Source of the DNA: Prevotella sp.
GTDB taxonomy: Bacteria; Bacteroidota; Bacteroidia; Bacteroidales; Bacteroidaceae
Assembly: GCA_017645645.1 (NCBI GenBank)
Contig: JAGCOB010000013.1
Location: 1-55,828 of the forward strand
DNA length: 55,828 nt
Direction: 5' to 3'
The first letter of the stretch is position 1. Each line of letters opens with the position of its first letter. A model generated the notes under the pieces. The model was given only the letters and a program-made list of their open reading frames with translations. It did no database searches and was not told the origin of the DNA. The translations under genes were made by a program, and so were the position numbers. Shown in pieces: positions 7,483 through 15,858 of this stretch.

Positions 7483-8691
7483 TTACGTTTTGATGATTGG
7501 CTTTTCGGGATTGATAAAAGCAAAAAGTACGGCACTCACCAGAAGCATCACGGCAATCATGTACAGGGGCAGATTATAGTTGCCAGACTGCTGCACCAGT
7601 TCACCAAAAAAGATACCACAGCAGAAGCCTCCGATATTACCTGCCGTATTCATAGCCCCACTAATGGTACCGGCATGACGCTTACCTAAGTCGATGCATA
7701 ATGCCCATGCCGAAGGCAACATTAAATCGAAGATACCAAAACAAAGGGACAAAAACACAAATACTGCCATCTTGCCGGGAATGAATGCCGCCAAGAACAT
7801 ACAGACTGCTGACACCGTCAACGAGGTGGAGCCCAATGCCTTGCGACCTATCTTGATACCATACTTCTGTGTGAGTTTGTCTGTCAGGTGCCCTCCGGCA
7901 ATATTACCAATCATACTCATGATAAAGGGAACAGCGACAGCATAGGTCAGTTCTGTCTTGTCAAAGCCCCTGCCCAGTTCCATAAAGGTAGGAAACCAAG
8001 AGAAGAAAAACCACGACCCAAAGGCATAGAAGAAATACATGCCACAGATAAGCCAGAACTGTCTATTACCGAAAAGAAGACTCCAACTCAGGCTTGTTTC
8101 TCTAGATTCTATAGATACTCTAAAATCACCAGAGTCACTAGAGTCCCTGTAATACCAATACCATATCACTGCCCATACCACTCCCAAGGCTCCCAAGAGA
8201 TAGAAGGCAGCACGCCAGCCTACCCACATCATCACGGGTATCACCACAAAAGGAGTGAGGGCACCGCCCATACGACTGGCCGCCCATACATAGCCCTGTG
8301 CCTTGCCTACCTCGCTCTTCTCAAACCAGCGACTAATCACTCCTGTGGAACAGGGTGACGAACCAGCCTCACCGATACCGAACATAAAACGGATTACCAG
8401 CAGTGATGCCAATCCTCCTGCCAGACCTGTAAAGGCGGTGAATGCAGACCACCATAACACGATAGCGGCGAGTATCTTCCGATGTCCAAAATGATCACCC
8501 AGTGCACCCATCGGAATCTGCATCAGTCCATAACTGAGGATAAAAGCACTCTGTACCCATCCCCATTGCGACGGACTCAATTCCAGGTCGTGCATGATGC
8601 TCGACCCCGCTACACTGATATTGATACGGTCCAGAAAGGTCACCATGCCCAGAATGACGAGCATAGCAAGGATTACATTCTTTCTTTTCAT
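7483..8691 (-). CDS. MFS transporter, anion:cation symporter (ACS) type
   Basis: A 402-residue inner-membrane carrier with twelve predicted helices. The first-helix motif FLDRINISVAGS and the loop GALGDHFGHRK mark the ACS branch of the major facilitator superfamily, whose members (hexuronate, glucarate, tartrate, phthalate carriers) import organic acids with a cation. The central loop after helix 6 holds a 9-bp in-frame repeat coding for Asp/Glu-Ser-x triplets. It lies between the racemase-like and fusion genes on the same strand, so it probably brings in the substrate of this block. Substrate is not deducible from sequence. Confidence 0.85.
   Translation of the reverse strand: MKRKNVILAMLVILGMVTFLDRINISVAGSSIMHDLELSPSQWGWVQSAFILSYGLMQIPMGALGDHFGHRKILAAIVLWWSAFTAFTGLAGGLASLLVIRFMFGIGEAGSSPCSTGVISRWFEKSEVGKAQGYVWAASRMGGALTPFVVIPVMMWVGWRAAFYLLGALGVVWAVIWYWYYRDSSDSGDFRVSIESRETSLSWSLLFGNRQFWLICGMYFFYAFGSWFFFSWFPTFMELGRGFDKTELTYAVAVPFIMSMIGNIAGGHLTDKLTQKYGIKIGRKALGSTSLTVSAVCMFLAAFIPGKMAVFVFLSLCFGIFDLMLPSAWALCIDLGKRHAGTISGAMNTAGNIGGFCCGIFFGELVQQSGNYNLPLYMIAVMLLVSAVLFAFINPEKPIIKT
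8101..8150. repeat. 9-bp in-frame tandem repeat in the central loop of the MFS carrier
   Basis: Read on the minus strand, about five three-codon units of the type GACTCTAGT, GACTCTGGT, GATTTTAGA, GTATCTATA, GAATCTAGA encode the acidic/serine loop between the two six-helix halves. Confidence 0.75.
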
Positions 8692-8729
8692 AGATTGATA
8701 GGGGCTATAAGGACTATAGGAGCTATAGA
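8692..8729. repeat. Short tandem repeat GGACTATA/GGAGCTATA in intergenic gap
   Basis: Three to four degenerate copies of a 9-bp CTATAGGNN unit lie between the racemase-like gene and the MFS gene, running slightly into the end of the former. The core is the same as in the coding repeat at 5298-5340. Confidence 0.7.
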
Positions 8730-9382
8730 CCCAGGAATTTTCTCAATCCCTTGACACCAAGAACAGGACTGCTGAGTACGGGCATCCCCGTCAGTTCAGA
8801 CAGATGCCGCTCCATCCGGGCCATCGAACCCTGAGCCAGCACAAACATATCCACTTGTGAGGCAATACGCTGTGCCGCCTCAGCAATCAAGCGGTCATGG
8901 GTCTCCCCGTCCCCACTCTGTCCTGCCGCAAAGGCACCGTCGGCAAGTCCTTCTACCAGCGTCACCTCTCTGCCAGCCTTCTTAGCCTCATTGAGCAACA
9001 ACCTGCAGGTGGGATCAAGTGTCGTAGGCAAAGTAGATATCACACCAATACGATTGTAGTTCCTGACAGCCTCAGCCGCCATGGGCTGGTCAATACGGAA
9101 CACGGGAATACGGGCATACGTGTTCCCATAGTCTGCGATGTCACCTACTGACGAGCAGGTATTGAACACCACATCGGCCCCTGCGTCTGCTGCCGCATTG
9201 TAATACGACAGCAGCCTGCGTCTCACTGCCGGTGTCACTGCATTATTAGCAATCACCTCTTTAATGAGTGAGGAGTCAGCGATATGGTTGACCTCCACCT
9301 CTGGCAAATACTCCTTGAAAATCCCTGTCAACGGCTCCACTAAAGCCATTGCCGTATGTACACACATTACTCTTTTCTTCAT
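8723..9382 (-). CDS. Asp/Glu/hydantoin racemase superfamily protein lacking the second cysteine
   Basis: A 219-residue protein of the aspartate/glutamate/hydantoin racemase fold, normally a two-cysteine enzyme working by proton transfer at an acidic carbon. The first catalytic cysteine is present (Cys76 in FNTCSSVGD). The second, usually in a GCTH-type segment, is replaced: FVLAQGSMARM has no Cys. One-cysteine relatives include arylmalonate decarboxylase, so decarboxylation or another carbanion reaction is possible instead of racemisation. It is the first gene of the minus-strand set with its own promoter box at 9420-9413. Family is clear, activity is not. Confidence 0.82.
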   Translation of the reverse strand: MKKRVMCVHTAMALVEPLTGIFKEYLPEVEVNHIADSSLIKEVIANNAVTPAVRRRLLSYYNAAADAGADVVFNTCSSVGDIADYGNTYARIPVFRIDQPMAAEAVRNYNRIGVISTLPTTLDPTCRLLLNEAKKAGREVTLVEGLADGAFAAGQSGDGETHDRLIAEAAQRIASQVDMFVLAQGSMARMERHLSELTGMPVLSSPVLGVKGLRKFLGL

Positions 9383-9412
9383 TGTTTTAGCATTTTAGTC
9401 CAATAGTTTGTG

Positions 9413-9420
9413 CAAAGATA
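9413..9420 (-). promoter_or_regulatory. -7 box of the racemase-MFS-fusion operon
   Basis: TATCTTTG on the minus strand, about 30 bases before ATG 9382. It lies back to back with the pepT box at 9434-9441, only 13 bases apart, so the two promoters probably compete or are co-regulated. Confidence 0.65.
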
Positions 9421-9433
9421 AGAAAAAAAATCG

Positions 9434-9441
9434 TATCTTTG
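9434..9441 (+). promoter_or_regulatory. -7 box of pepT promoter
   Basis: TATCTTTG 25 bases before the pepT ATG (9467), divergent from the promoter of the accessory operon. Confidence 0.65.
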
Positions 9442-9466
9442 CACACAATAATTAAAAATTAAACAA

Positions 9467-10690
9467 ATGAATATTACAGAAAGATTTCTGAACTACACAA
9501 AATTTGACACTCAATCGGCTGAGGACAGTGATAGTGTGCCCAGTACCTCAAAACAACTGATTTTCGCAGAATATCTGAAAAAAGAGTTGGAACATGAAGG
9601 CTTGGATGACGTAGAACTGGATGAGAAAGGCTATCTCTATGCCACCCTGAAGGCAAACACCAAAGGAGACATTCCCACGATCGGTTTTATCTCCCATTAC
9701 GACACCAGTCCCGACTGTTCTGGAGCTGATATCAAACCACAGATTATTCACAACTATGACGGATTGGACATCCTGTTGTCAGAGGGTATTATCAGTAGTC
9801 CGAATAAATTCCCGGAACTGTTGCAGCATATAGGCGAGGACCTAATTGTCACCGACGGAACAACCCTGTTAGGTGCTGACGACAAAGCCGGCATTGCCGA
9901 GATTGTGCAGGCAATGGTGTATTTACAGGAACACAAGGAGATCAAGCACGGAAACATCCGCATCGCCTTTAATCCCGATGAGGAGATTGGTATGGGTGCC
10001 CATCATTTCGACGTGGAAAAGTTCAATTGCGAATGGGCCTATACCATGGACGGCGGGGATATTGGAGAACTAGAGTTTGAGAACTTCAACGCTGCTTCCG
10101 CCAAGATTCATTTCAAGGGTGTCAGTGTGCATCCTGGCTATGCCAAGGACAAGATGGTGAATGCCAACCTGCTTGCCATGGAGTTTGCAGCCATGTTGCC
10201 ACCCAACGAGACCCCTGAGACTACAGAAGGCTATCAGGGCTTCTACCACCTGATAGGGCTTCAGGGAAATGTAGAGAAAGCTACTCTCTCCTATATCATC
10301 CGTGACCATGACCGCGACCGTTTTGAGGACCGTAAGCGATTCATTGAGAATTGCGTGGAAACAATGAACGGGAAATACGGAGAAGATACCGTCACTGCTG
10401 AGATCAAGGACCAATATTATAATATGAAGGAGAAAATAGACCCTCAGATGCATGTCATCGACCTTGTGTTGCGTGCCATGCAAGAGACAGGTGTCGCCCC
10501 GAAAGTAAAACCCATCCGTGGCGGTACTGACGGGGCCCAGCTCTCTTTCAGAGGACTTCCTTGTCCCAATATCTTCGCCGGCGGTGTGAATTTCCACGGA
10601 CCTTATGAGTTCGTTTCCATCCAGTCGATGGAGAAAGCCATGGAGGTCATCGTCAAGATCTGCGAACTTGTCGGCAGTTATAACGCATAA
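9467..10690 (+). CDS. pepT: Peptidase T (tripeptide aminopeptidase)
   Basis: A 407-residue cytoplasmic M20-family zinc aminopeptidase that removes the N-terminal residue of tripeptides. The start [17 protein letters not shown] and the metal segments [11 protein letters not shown] (His77, Asp79), [12 protein letters not shown] and [14 protein letters not shown] are those of PepT, and the length is typical (405-410). The C-terminal [23 protein letters not shown] is also conserved. It is followed after 26 bases by the antiporter gene. Confident assignment. Confidence 0.97.
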   Translation: MNITERFLNYTKFDTQSAEDSDSVPSTSKQLIFAEYLKKELEHEGLDDVELDEKGYLYATLKANTKGDIPTIGFISHYDTSPDCSGADIKPQIIHNYDGLDILLSEGIISSPNKFPELLQHIGEDLIVTDGTTLLGADDKAGIAEIVQAMVYLQEHKEIKHGNIRIAFNPDEEIGMGAHHFDVEKFNCEWAYTMDGGDIGELEFENFNAASAKIHFKGVSVHPGYAKDKMVNANLLAMEFAAMLPPNETPETTEGYQGFYHLIGLQGNVEKATLSYIIRDHDRDRFEDRKRFIENCVETMNGKYGEDTVTAEIKDQYYNMKEKIDPQMHVIDLVLRAMQETGVAPKVKPIRGGTDGAQLSFRGLPCPNIFAGGVNFHGPYEFVSIQSMEKAMEVIVKICELVGSYNA

Positions 10691-10716
10691 TGTTCAATTC
10701 TCATTTTTCAATTTGA

Positions 10717-12978
10717 ATGGCAGAACTCCCCGACCTTATCAATGACCTTGCCCTGATCCTCGTATCGGCAGGTATCGTAACCATCATCTTCAAGAGACTC
10801 AAGCAACCGTTGGTATTAGGCTATATTGTGGCAGGTTTCCTGGTGAGTCCCCACATGCCCTATACCGCCTCTGTCGCCGATATGGACAGTATCCACCTAT
10901 GGGCAGATATCGGTGTGATGTTCCTGTTGTTCTCGTTAGGACTCGATTTCTCGTTTAAGAAGATCCTGAAAATGGGAGCCTCACCCATTATCTCCACTAT
11001 TACCATTATCTTCTTCATGTCCCTATTGGGTGTCCTGGTCGGTCGACTCTTCGGGTGGGGAAAGATGGACTGTATCTTCCTAGGCGGTATGCTCGCCATG
11101 AGTTCCACCACCATTATCTATAAGGCTTTTGATGACTTGGGACTGCGTCAGCAGCAGTTTGCAGGACTGGTGATGAGTGTACTGATATTGGAGGATATCC
11201 TTGCCATCGTGATGATGGTGATGCTGAGTGCCATCGCCAGTGGCAACAACCCTGACAGTGGACAGATGATCGGTTCTATCGTCAAGATAGGCTTCTTTCT
11301 GGTATTATGGCTGGTTGTCGGTATCTTTGCCGTCCCTGCTCTTCTACGTAAGGTACGCAGCTTAATCAATGCCGAGGTACTACTTGTAGTCTCCCTGGGA
11401 CTCTGCTGTGCCATGGCGGTCTTCTCCACCAAGGTAGGTTTCTCCTCTGCTTTCGGTGCTTTCATCATGGGCAGTATCCTTGCCGAGACCATTGAGGCGG
11501 AACGTATTGAGAGACTGGTAGAGCCTGTGAAAAATTTATTCGGTGCCATCTTCTTTGTCTCTGTCGGTATGTTGGTAGACCCCAAAATCCTGGTGGATTA
11601 TGCCCTACCGATTATCTCATTGGTCCTAACCATCTTGATCGGACAGAGCATTTTCGGCTCCTTTGCCTTCATGTTAGGCGGTGAGTCCCTCAGAGCTGCC
11701 ATGCGATGCGGATTCTCCATGGCACAGATTGGTGAGTTCTCTTTCATCATCGCCTCTTTGGGACTGTCACTAGGTGTGATTAGCGACTTCCTCTATCCAG
11801 TGGTGGTTGCCGTTTCTGTCATCACGACCTTCCTGACTCCCTATATGATTCGTCTGGCGACACCAGCCTATAACAGTATCGAACATCGACTGCCAAAGCA
11901 ACTCATCAAGTTGTTAAATCACCTGTCGATGAGTCACCCGAACACCAATCAGCAGAGTAAATGGAAGCGACTGCTTACCCAGATGACGGTGAACACCCTC
12001 ATCTACTCCATCCTCTCTGCCGCCATGATTACCGTGATGTTCACCTTCGTACTGCCTGTTGTCCGTAAGATGCTTCCAGGATGGGAACTCCACTGGTATG
12101 CCAATGCCATTACTGGAGTTCTGACAATCCTGTTCATTGCTCCCTTCCTGCGTGCCATGGTGATGAAGAAGAACCGCAGTGAGGAGTGGAAAGCATTATG
12201 GGCAGAGAGTAATGTCAACCACCTGCCATTACTGTTTACCATCCTCATACGTGTGGCTATAGCGGTAGGTTTCATTTTCTATATCTGTCATTTTCTGACA
12301 CGTTTCTCCAATGCGCTGATCATCACTATCGGTGTGATAGCTGTTGGTCTGATGGTCGTTTCCCGGACTATTAAACAACGTAGCATCAAACTAGAGCGGC
12401 TGTTTATCCTAAACCTCCGATCCCGTGACATCGCAGCACAGGTACATGGCAAGAAACGCCCCCTCTATGAGGGCAAACTACTCGACCGTGATATTCATAT
12501 CGCTGTCTTCGACGTACCCATGGACACCATGTGGATGGGAAGTTCCCTGAGACAGTTGAACTTCGGACAGAAATACGGCATCCATATCACCAGCATCCTC
12601 CGTGCTAACCATCGTCTAAACATCCCTGACGGTGAATATGTCCTCTACCCTGGCGACAAATTGGAGGTCATTGGCAGTGACGAGCAGTTAAGCAAGTTCA
12701 AGGAGGCAGTGGAGAAAGAAGTCTTTGGAGAGGACATCAATCTAGAAGATCGTGAGATGAAACTGCGTCAGATGATTATCGGCAGTGACAGTCCTCTGGT
12801 TGGCAAGAGCCTGATAGAAAGCGGCATCCGCGACCTGTACAGTTGTATGGTCGTCGGTTTGGAGGAAGGAAAGGAGAACCTCTCTCCTGTCAGTCCACGC
12901 CGGAAATTTCAAGATGGCGACATCATCTGGATTGTAGGAGAAGAGGAAGCCCTACAGGCCTTGCTCACCGATAATTAA
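10717..12978 (+). CDS. CPA2-family cation:proton antiporter with tandem RCK_C (TrkA_C) domains
   Basis: A 753-residue membrane protein. Residues 1-395 are a Na+/H+ exchanger-type CPA2 domain with about twelve helices (KQPLVLGYIVAGFLVSP, SSTTIIYKAFDDLG, AQIGEFSFIIASLGLS). Residues 425-570 add some five further membrane helices not found in classical KefB/KefC. Two tandem RCK_C modules follow (about 590-672 and 680-753; MGSSLRQL and VGKSLIESGIR begin them), without an RCK_N nucleotide-binding domain. It probably exchanges K+ or Na+ for protons under control of a ligand bound to the RCK_C pair. The stop overlaps the stop of the convergent LptD-like gene by four bases. Ion and ligand are unknown. 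Confidence 0.85.
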   Translation: MAELPDLINDLALILVSAGIVTIIFKRLKQPLVLGYIVAGFLVSPHMPYTASVADMDSIHLWADIGVMFLLFSLGLDFSFKKILKMGASPIISTITIIFFMSLLGVLVGRLFGWGKMDCIFLGGMLAMSSTTIIYKAFDDLGLRQQQFAGLVMSVLILEDILAIVMMVMLSAIASGNNPDSGQMIGSIVKIGFFLVLWLVVGIFAVPALLRKVRSLINAEVLLVVSLGLCCAMAVFSTKVGFSSAFGAFIMGSILAETIEAERIERLVEPVKNLFGAIFFVSVGMLVDPKILVDYALPIISLVLTILIGQSIFGSFAFMLGGESLRAAMRCGFSMAQIGEFSFIIASLGLSLGVISDFLYPVVVAVSVITTFLTPYMIRLATPAYNSIEHRLPKQLIKLLNHLSMSHPNTNQQSKWKRLLTQMTVNTLIYSILSAAMITVMFTFVLPVVRKMLPGWELHWYANAITGVLTILFIAPFLRAMVMKKNRSEEWKALWAESNVNHLPLLFTILIRVAIAVGFIFYICHFLTRFSNALIITIGVIAVGLMVVSRTIKQRSIKLERLFILNLRSRDIAAQVHGKKRPLYEGKLLDRDIHIAVFDVPMDTMWMGSSLRQLNFGQKYGIHITSILRANHRLNIPDGEYVLYPGDKLEVIGSDEQLSKFKEAVEKEVFGEDINLEDREMKLRQMIIGSDSPLVGKSLIESGIRDLYSCMVVGLEEGKENLSPVSPRRKFQDGDIIWIVGEEEALQALLTDN

Positions 12979-15818
12979 TACCACTGAACGGAATTGGAAT
13001 AACTGCTGCGCTTATCATACTTCAAGGCATCGGTAAGCGTGGCAGCATTGCATCGGAAGGAGAAATTATAACTGGTATATGGTGCCAGCACCACCTGGCA
13101 TGACATATTGAAACAATGGAGGTCACGGGAGAGAGAGGCCGTAGTCATCGAGATCTTATGCCTCTCGAAGTCATAACCACTGGAGAAAGAGATATTCCAA
13201 CCGTCAGAAATACGCACATTACCACTAAAATTGAGGGTTTGCGTAAATTTATAGGGATATCGCATCTTGTCGTAGTTAAAAGAGCCTCCAGTATTCTCAC
13301 GCACAGAGATACCATAGCCAATACTCAGCGACCAAGGGACGTTGAACAACATATAACCATCCTCGTCCGTCTCTGCCTTACCGGCTTTCTCCCTCTCGGC
13401 ACCATGTTTTCCTGCCTCCATCTTATCATCGATATTCGTCTCCACACCAGAGTCGTAGGCATCATCATTCTTGTTCTTGTCTGAGTCTTTCTTTTTGACT
13501 TTCTCACCTCTCAACCATTTAAAGAAGCCTGCTACCTTCTTGTTATCAAGCGTGTACGAGAGATTCTGTGACATTCCCTGGAAACGTCCAAAACGTCCCC
13601 TGCTATACTCTGTATGGTTACCGATATAGGGCTGGCCTGTCTTTTCATCAATATCATAGGCATAGGTAGCAAAAACAGCACTCAGATTCAGGGTATAGCT
13701 CTTTGAGAGCTTCAATCGCAGACGGGTTGACAGATCACTCCACGGATGATAGTCGGTAGCAAAATTATACGACATCGAGGCTCCCAGCTCATCAATAATA
13801 CTGATTTTCTTGAATCCCGTAGAGTCATCATCGCTGCGGATCTTCATCTCAATATTATTTGAGATATCCATATTGATACTTCCTGTCTTACCCTTTCCTG
13901 GTACTCCGAAGAGAGAGCCCTGATAAGGCGAATATTCCACCAGCGTCACATTTCCTTCGGCATCGGTCTTCTGATAGGTATCATAATAACCATAGCGAGA
14001 GGCACCAAAATCCGGAGCATAACTGAAACTGACTGAAGGGGTAAACACATGGCGTATGGCCTGTATCTTATCACCGAATATCTTCCTGCTGGGGATATAG
14101 AAACCATAGAGCTTGGTGGATGCTGACAGACTGAAACTCCAGTTATAGACATTATAGAAACCTTGTATAGTATCCACCACCTCTTTCTGGTCATCCTCAT
14201 CCCATGAGCGTTTGTATTTCTGCGTATACATACGATCGGTGATATTGAGCGACGGGGTCAGGTTCAAGTATCCGAACAAGGTAAAATTACCACTGATGGG
14301 GATATTATGCTGCATTCCGTTACGCCAGTCTTTGGTCAGACTTGACTTAAACAGCTTGTCCTCCTTCGTCGTAATGGAGTTACTCAGGTGACCGGTATAA
14401 CTCATCGAGATCTTCTCGTACCAGCGTTCCTTGCCTGCAGCATGCTTACGCTTGAAGGGATAGAAACGGGAGATAGAGATATTCAGGTCTGGCAGGGTCA
14501 CTGATAACGTCGAGTCACGCATGTTCTGGTTGAGGTTGAATGTCGAACTCAACGACATACCGATACTGGAGAATGTCGTGCTCCAGTTGACTGAACTGGT
14601 ACGCGTCGACTGTGTCATCGCCTGTGGATTATACATCGAAGACAGGTTGTTACGCTCATAACTGGTAGTGGCAAAGTTGACACTTGCCGACAATGATGAG
14701 TACGGATTCGCCTTTGAGTCCTGACGATGGCTCCATTGTACCTTGAAACTCGTCTGTTTCGTGTAATCAGGCATGTTCTTATCCCCCGTCACCGTATTCT
14801 GGAAACTGGCAAAGATCGAACCACCATATCTATAGCGCTTACGGTAGTTGGAGGCGACAGAGACACCCCACGAGCCCTTGGTATATATCTCACCGATGAG
14901 TTTCAAATCCCATTTGTCATTGATGGCGAAATAGTAACCGCCATCACGCAGATAAAAACCACGGGAGGTCTCGTCGCCATAGGTCGGCATGATAAAACCA
15001 CTGGTATATTTCTTCGAGAACGGGAAAAAGCCATAGGGAATGGCAAAAGGCAACGGCACATCAGCCACCACCAGATAGGCAGGACCGAACACGACGTCTT
15101 TACCTGGGCGCACCTTAGCCCTCGACAGGGCGATATAGAAATCAGGATGGGGTTCGTCACAGGTCGTATATCGTCCATGTTGCAGGAACAGTTCTCCATT
15201 CTCATTGCGTTTTGAGAGTTCCGACACCATAAAACCATCGTCCTGCTGAGTATAGACATTTTGTATCAGACCCTTCTTCGTCTTGAAATTGAAGGCCATC
15301 GTGTCACTCTCATAGGTATCGTTGCCCATTTTGAATATAGGGGTACCGAACTTCGTCCCACTCGAGTCACGGGACCCGGTGGCATGTACGAGACTGGAGT
15401 CCATCTGCATATATATCTGGTCGCTCTGCAGGTCCATATCCTGGTATCTCACTTGAGCAGCACCAAACAGTCGTGCAATACCTGCTCCCCCCTCATAGGT
15501 CATCGAATCTCTGGCAGAGTACTCAACAGGAGCATCGATACCATTCTTGCGTTGTCGGTTAAGGCTGTCGGCATGCAGGGAGTCGTCTATCGCCTTATTA
15601 TGCTTGAAAATAGCAAGCTGCAAAGAGTCCATTTTCGTGGTATCCACAGAAGATGGAAGAGGTAAGACGGAAGAGGCAATAGCCGTGTCTTTCTCTATAG
15701 AGTCAACAGCCACGGAATCCTTGCTCTTCTCCTCTATAGAAAAGCGCATACGATGCATCCCCGCCATCACAAAAGTAAGGACGAAGAGCCATACAAAAAT
15801 GAGCGTTTTTTTTCTCAC
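12975..15818 (-). CDS. LptD/OstA-like outer-membrane LPS assembly protein
   Basis: An outer-membrane beta-barrel of about 947 residues with an N-terminal OstA-type jellyroll (GAAQVRYQDMDLQSDQIYMQ, then YESDTMAFNFKTKKG) and the LptD core (FGPAYLVVADVPLPFAIPYGFFP, SGFIMPTYGDE). It should insert lipopolysaccharide into the outer leaflet. I prefer the GTG at 15818: it begins VRKKTLIFVWLF, a good signal peptide, while the frame's upstream TTG at 15854 would put 12 odd residues before it and would span a TACCTTTG box (15831-15824). An internal Lys/Glu-rich stretch (about residues 805-850) interrupts the barrel and is probably an exposed loop. Downstream of the ABC exporter gene on the same strand. 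Confidence 0.82.
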   Translation of the reverse strand: MRKKTLIFVWLFVLTFVMAGMHRMRFSIEEKSKDSVAVDSIEKDTAIASSVLPLPSSVDTTKMDSLQLAIFKHNKAIDDSLHADSLNRQRKNGIDAPVEYSARDSMTYEGGAGIARLFGAAQVRYQDMDLQSDQIYMQMDSSLVHATGSRDSSGTKFGTPIFKMGNDTYESDTMAFNFKTKKGLIQNVYTQQDDGFMVSELSKRNENGELFLQHGRYTTCDEPHPDFYIALSRAKVRPGKDVVFGPAYLVVADVPLPFAIPYGFFPFSKKYTSGFIMPTYGDETSRGFYLRDGGYYFAINDKWDLKLIGEIYTKGSWGVSVASNYRKRYRYGGSIFASFQNTVTGDKNMPDYTKQTSFKVQWSHRQDSKANPYSSLSASVNFATTSYERNNLSSMYNPQAMTQSTRTSSVNWSTTFSSIGMSLSSTFNLNQNMRDSTLSVTLPDLNISISRFYPFKRKHAAGKERWYEKISMSYTGHLSNSITTKEDKLFKSSLTKDWRNGMQHNIPISGNFTLFGYLNLTPSLNITDRMYTQKYKRSWDEDDQKEVVDTIQGFYNVYNWSFSLSASTKLYGFYIPSRKIFGDKIQAIRHVFTPSVSFSYAPDFGASRYGYYDTYQKTDAEGNVTLVEYSPYQGSLFGVPGKGKTGSINMDISNNIEMKIRSDDDSTGFKKISIIDELGASMSYNFATDYHPWSDLSTRLRLKLSKSYTLNLSAVFATYAYDIDEKTGQPYIGNHTEYSRGRFGRFQGMSQNLSYTLDNKKVAGFFKWLRGEKVKKKDSDKNKNDDAYDSGVETNIDDKMEAGKHGAEREKAGKAETDEDGYMLFNVPWSLSIGYGISVRENTGGSFNYDKMRYPYKFTQTLNFSGNVRISDGWNISFSSGYDFERHKISMTTASLSRDLHCFNMSCQVVLAPYTSYNFSFRCNAATLTDALKYDKRSSYSNSVQWY

Positions 15819-15823
15819 GGCTG

Positions 15824-15831
15824 CAAAGGTA
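15824..15831 (-). promoter_or_regulatory. Possible -7 box just before lptD-like start
   Basis: TACCTTTG ends five bases before the GTG at 15818. If it is used, the transcript would be leaderless or nearly so. It could be chance sequence inside an operon. Confidence 0.35.
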
Positions 15832-15858
15832 GTGTAATTTGGGCGAAATGCCAAATTT

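Noticed and set aside
949-9382. Carnitine degradation locus (BKACE acting on dehydrocarnitine)
   Set aside because: No carnitine dehydrogenase or betaine/carnitine transporter is present, and the ACS carrier and DUF1537 kinase do not fit.
849-9466. Genomic island integrated at tRNA-Arg
   Set aside because: No integrase and no copy of the tRNA 3' end was found at the far side of the block; only the position is suggestive.
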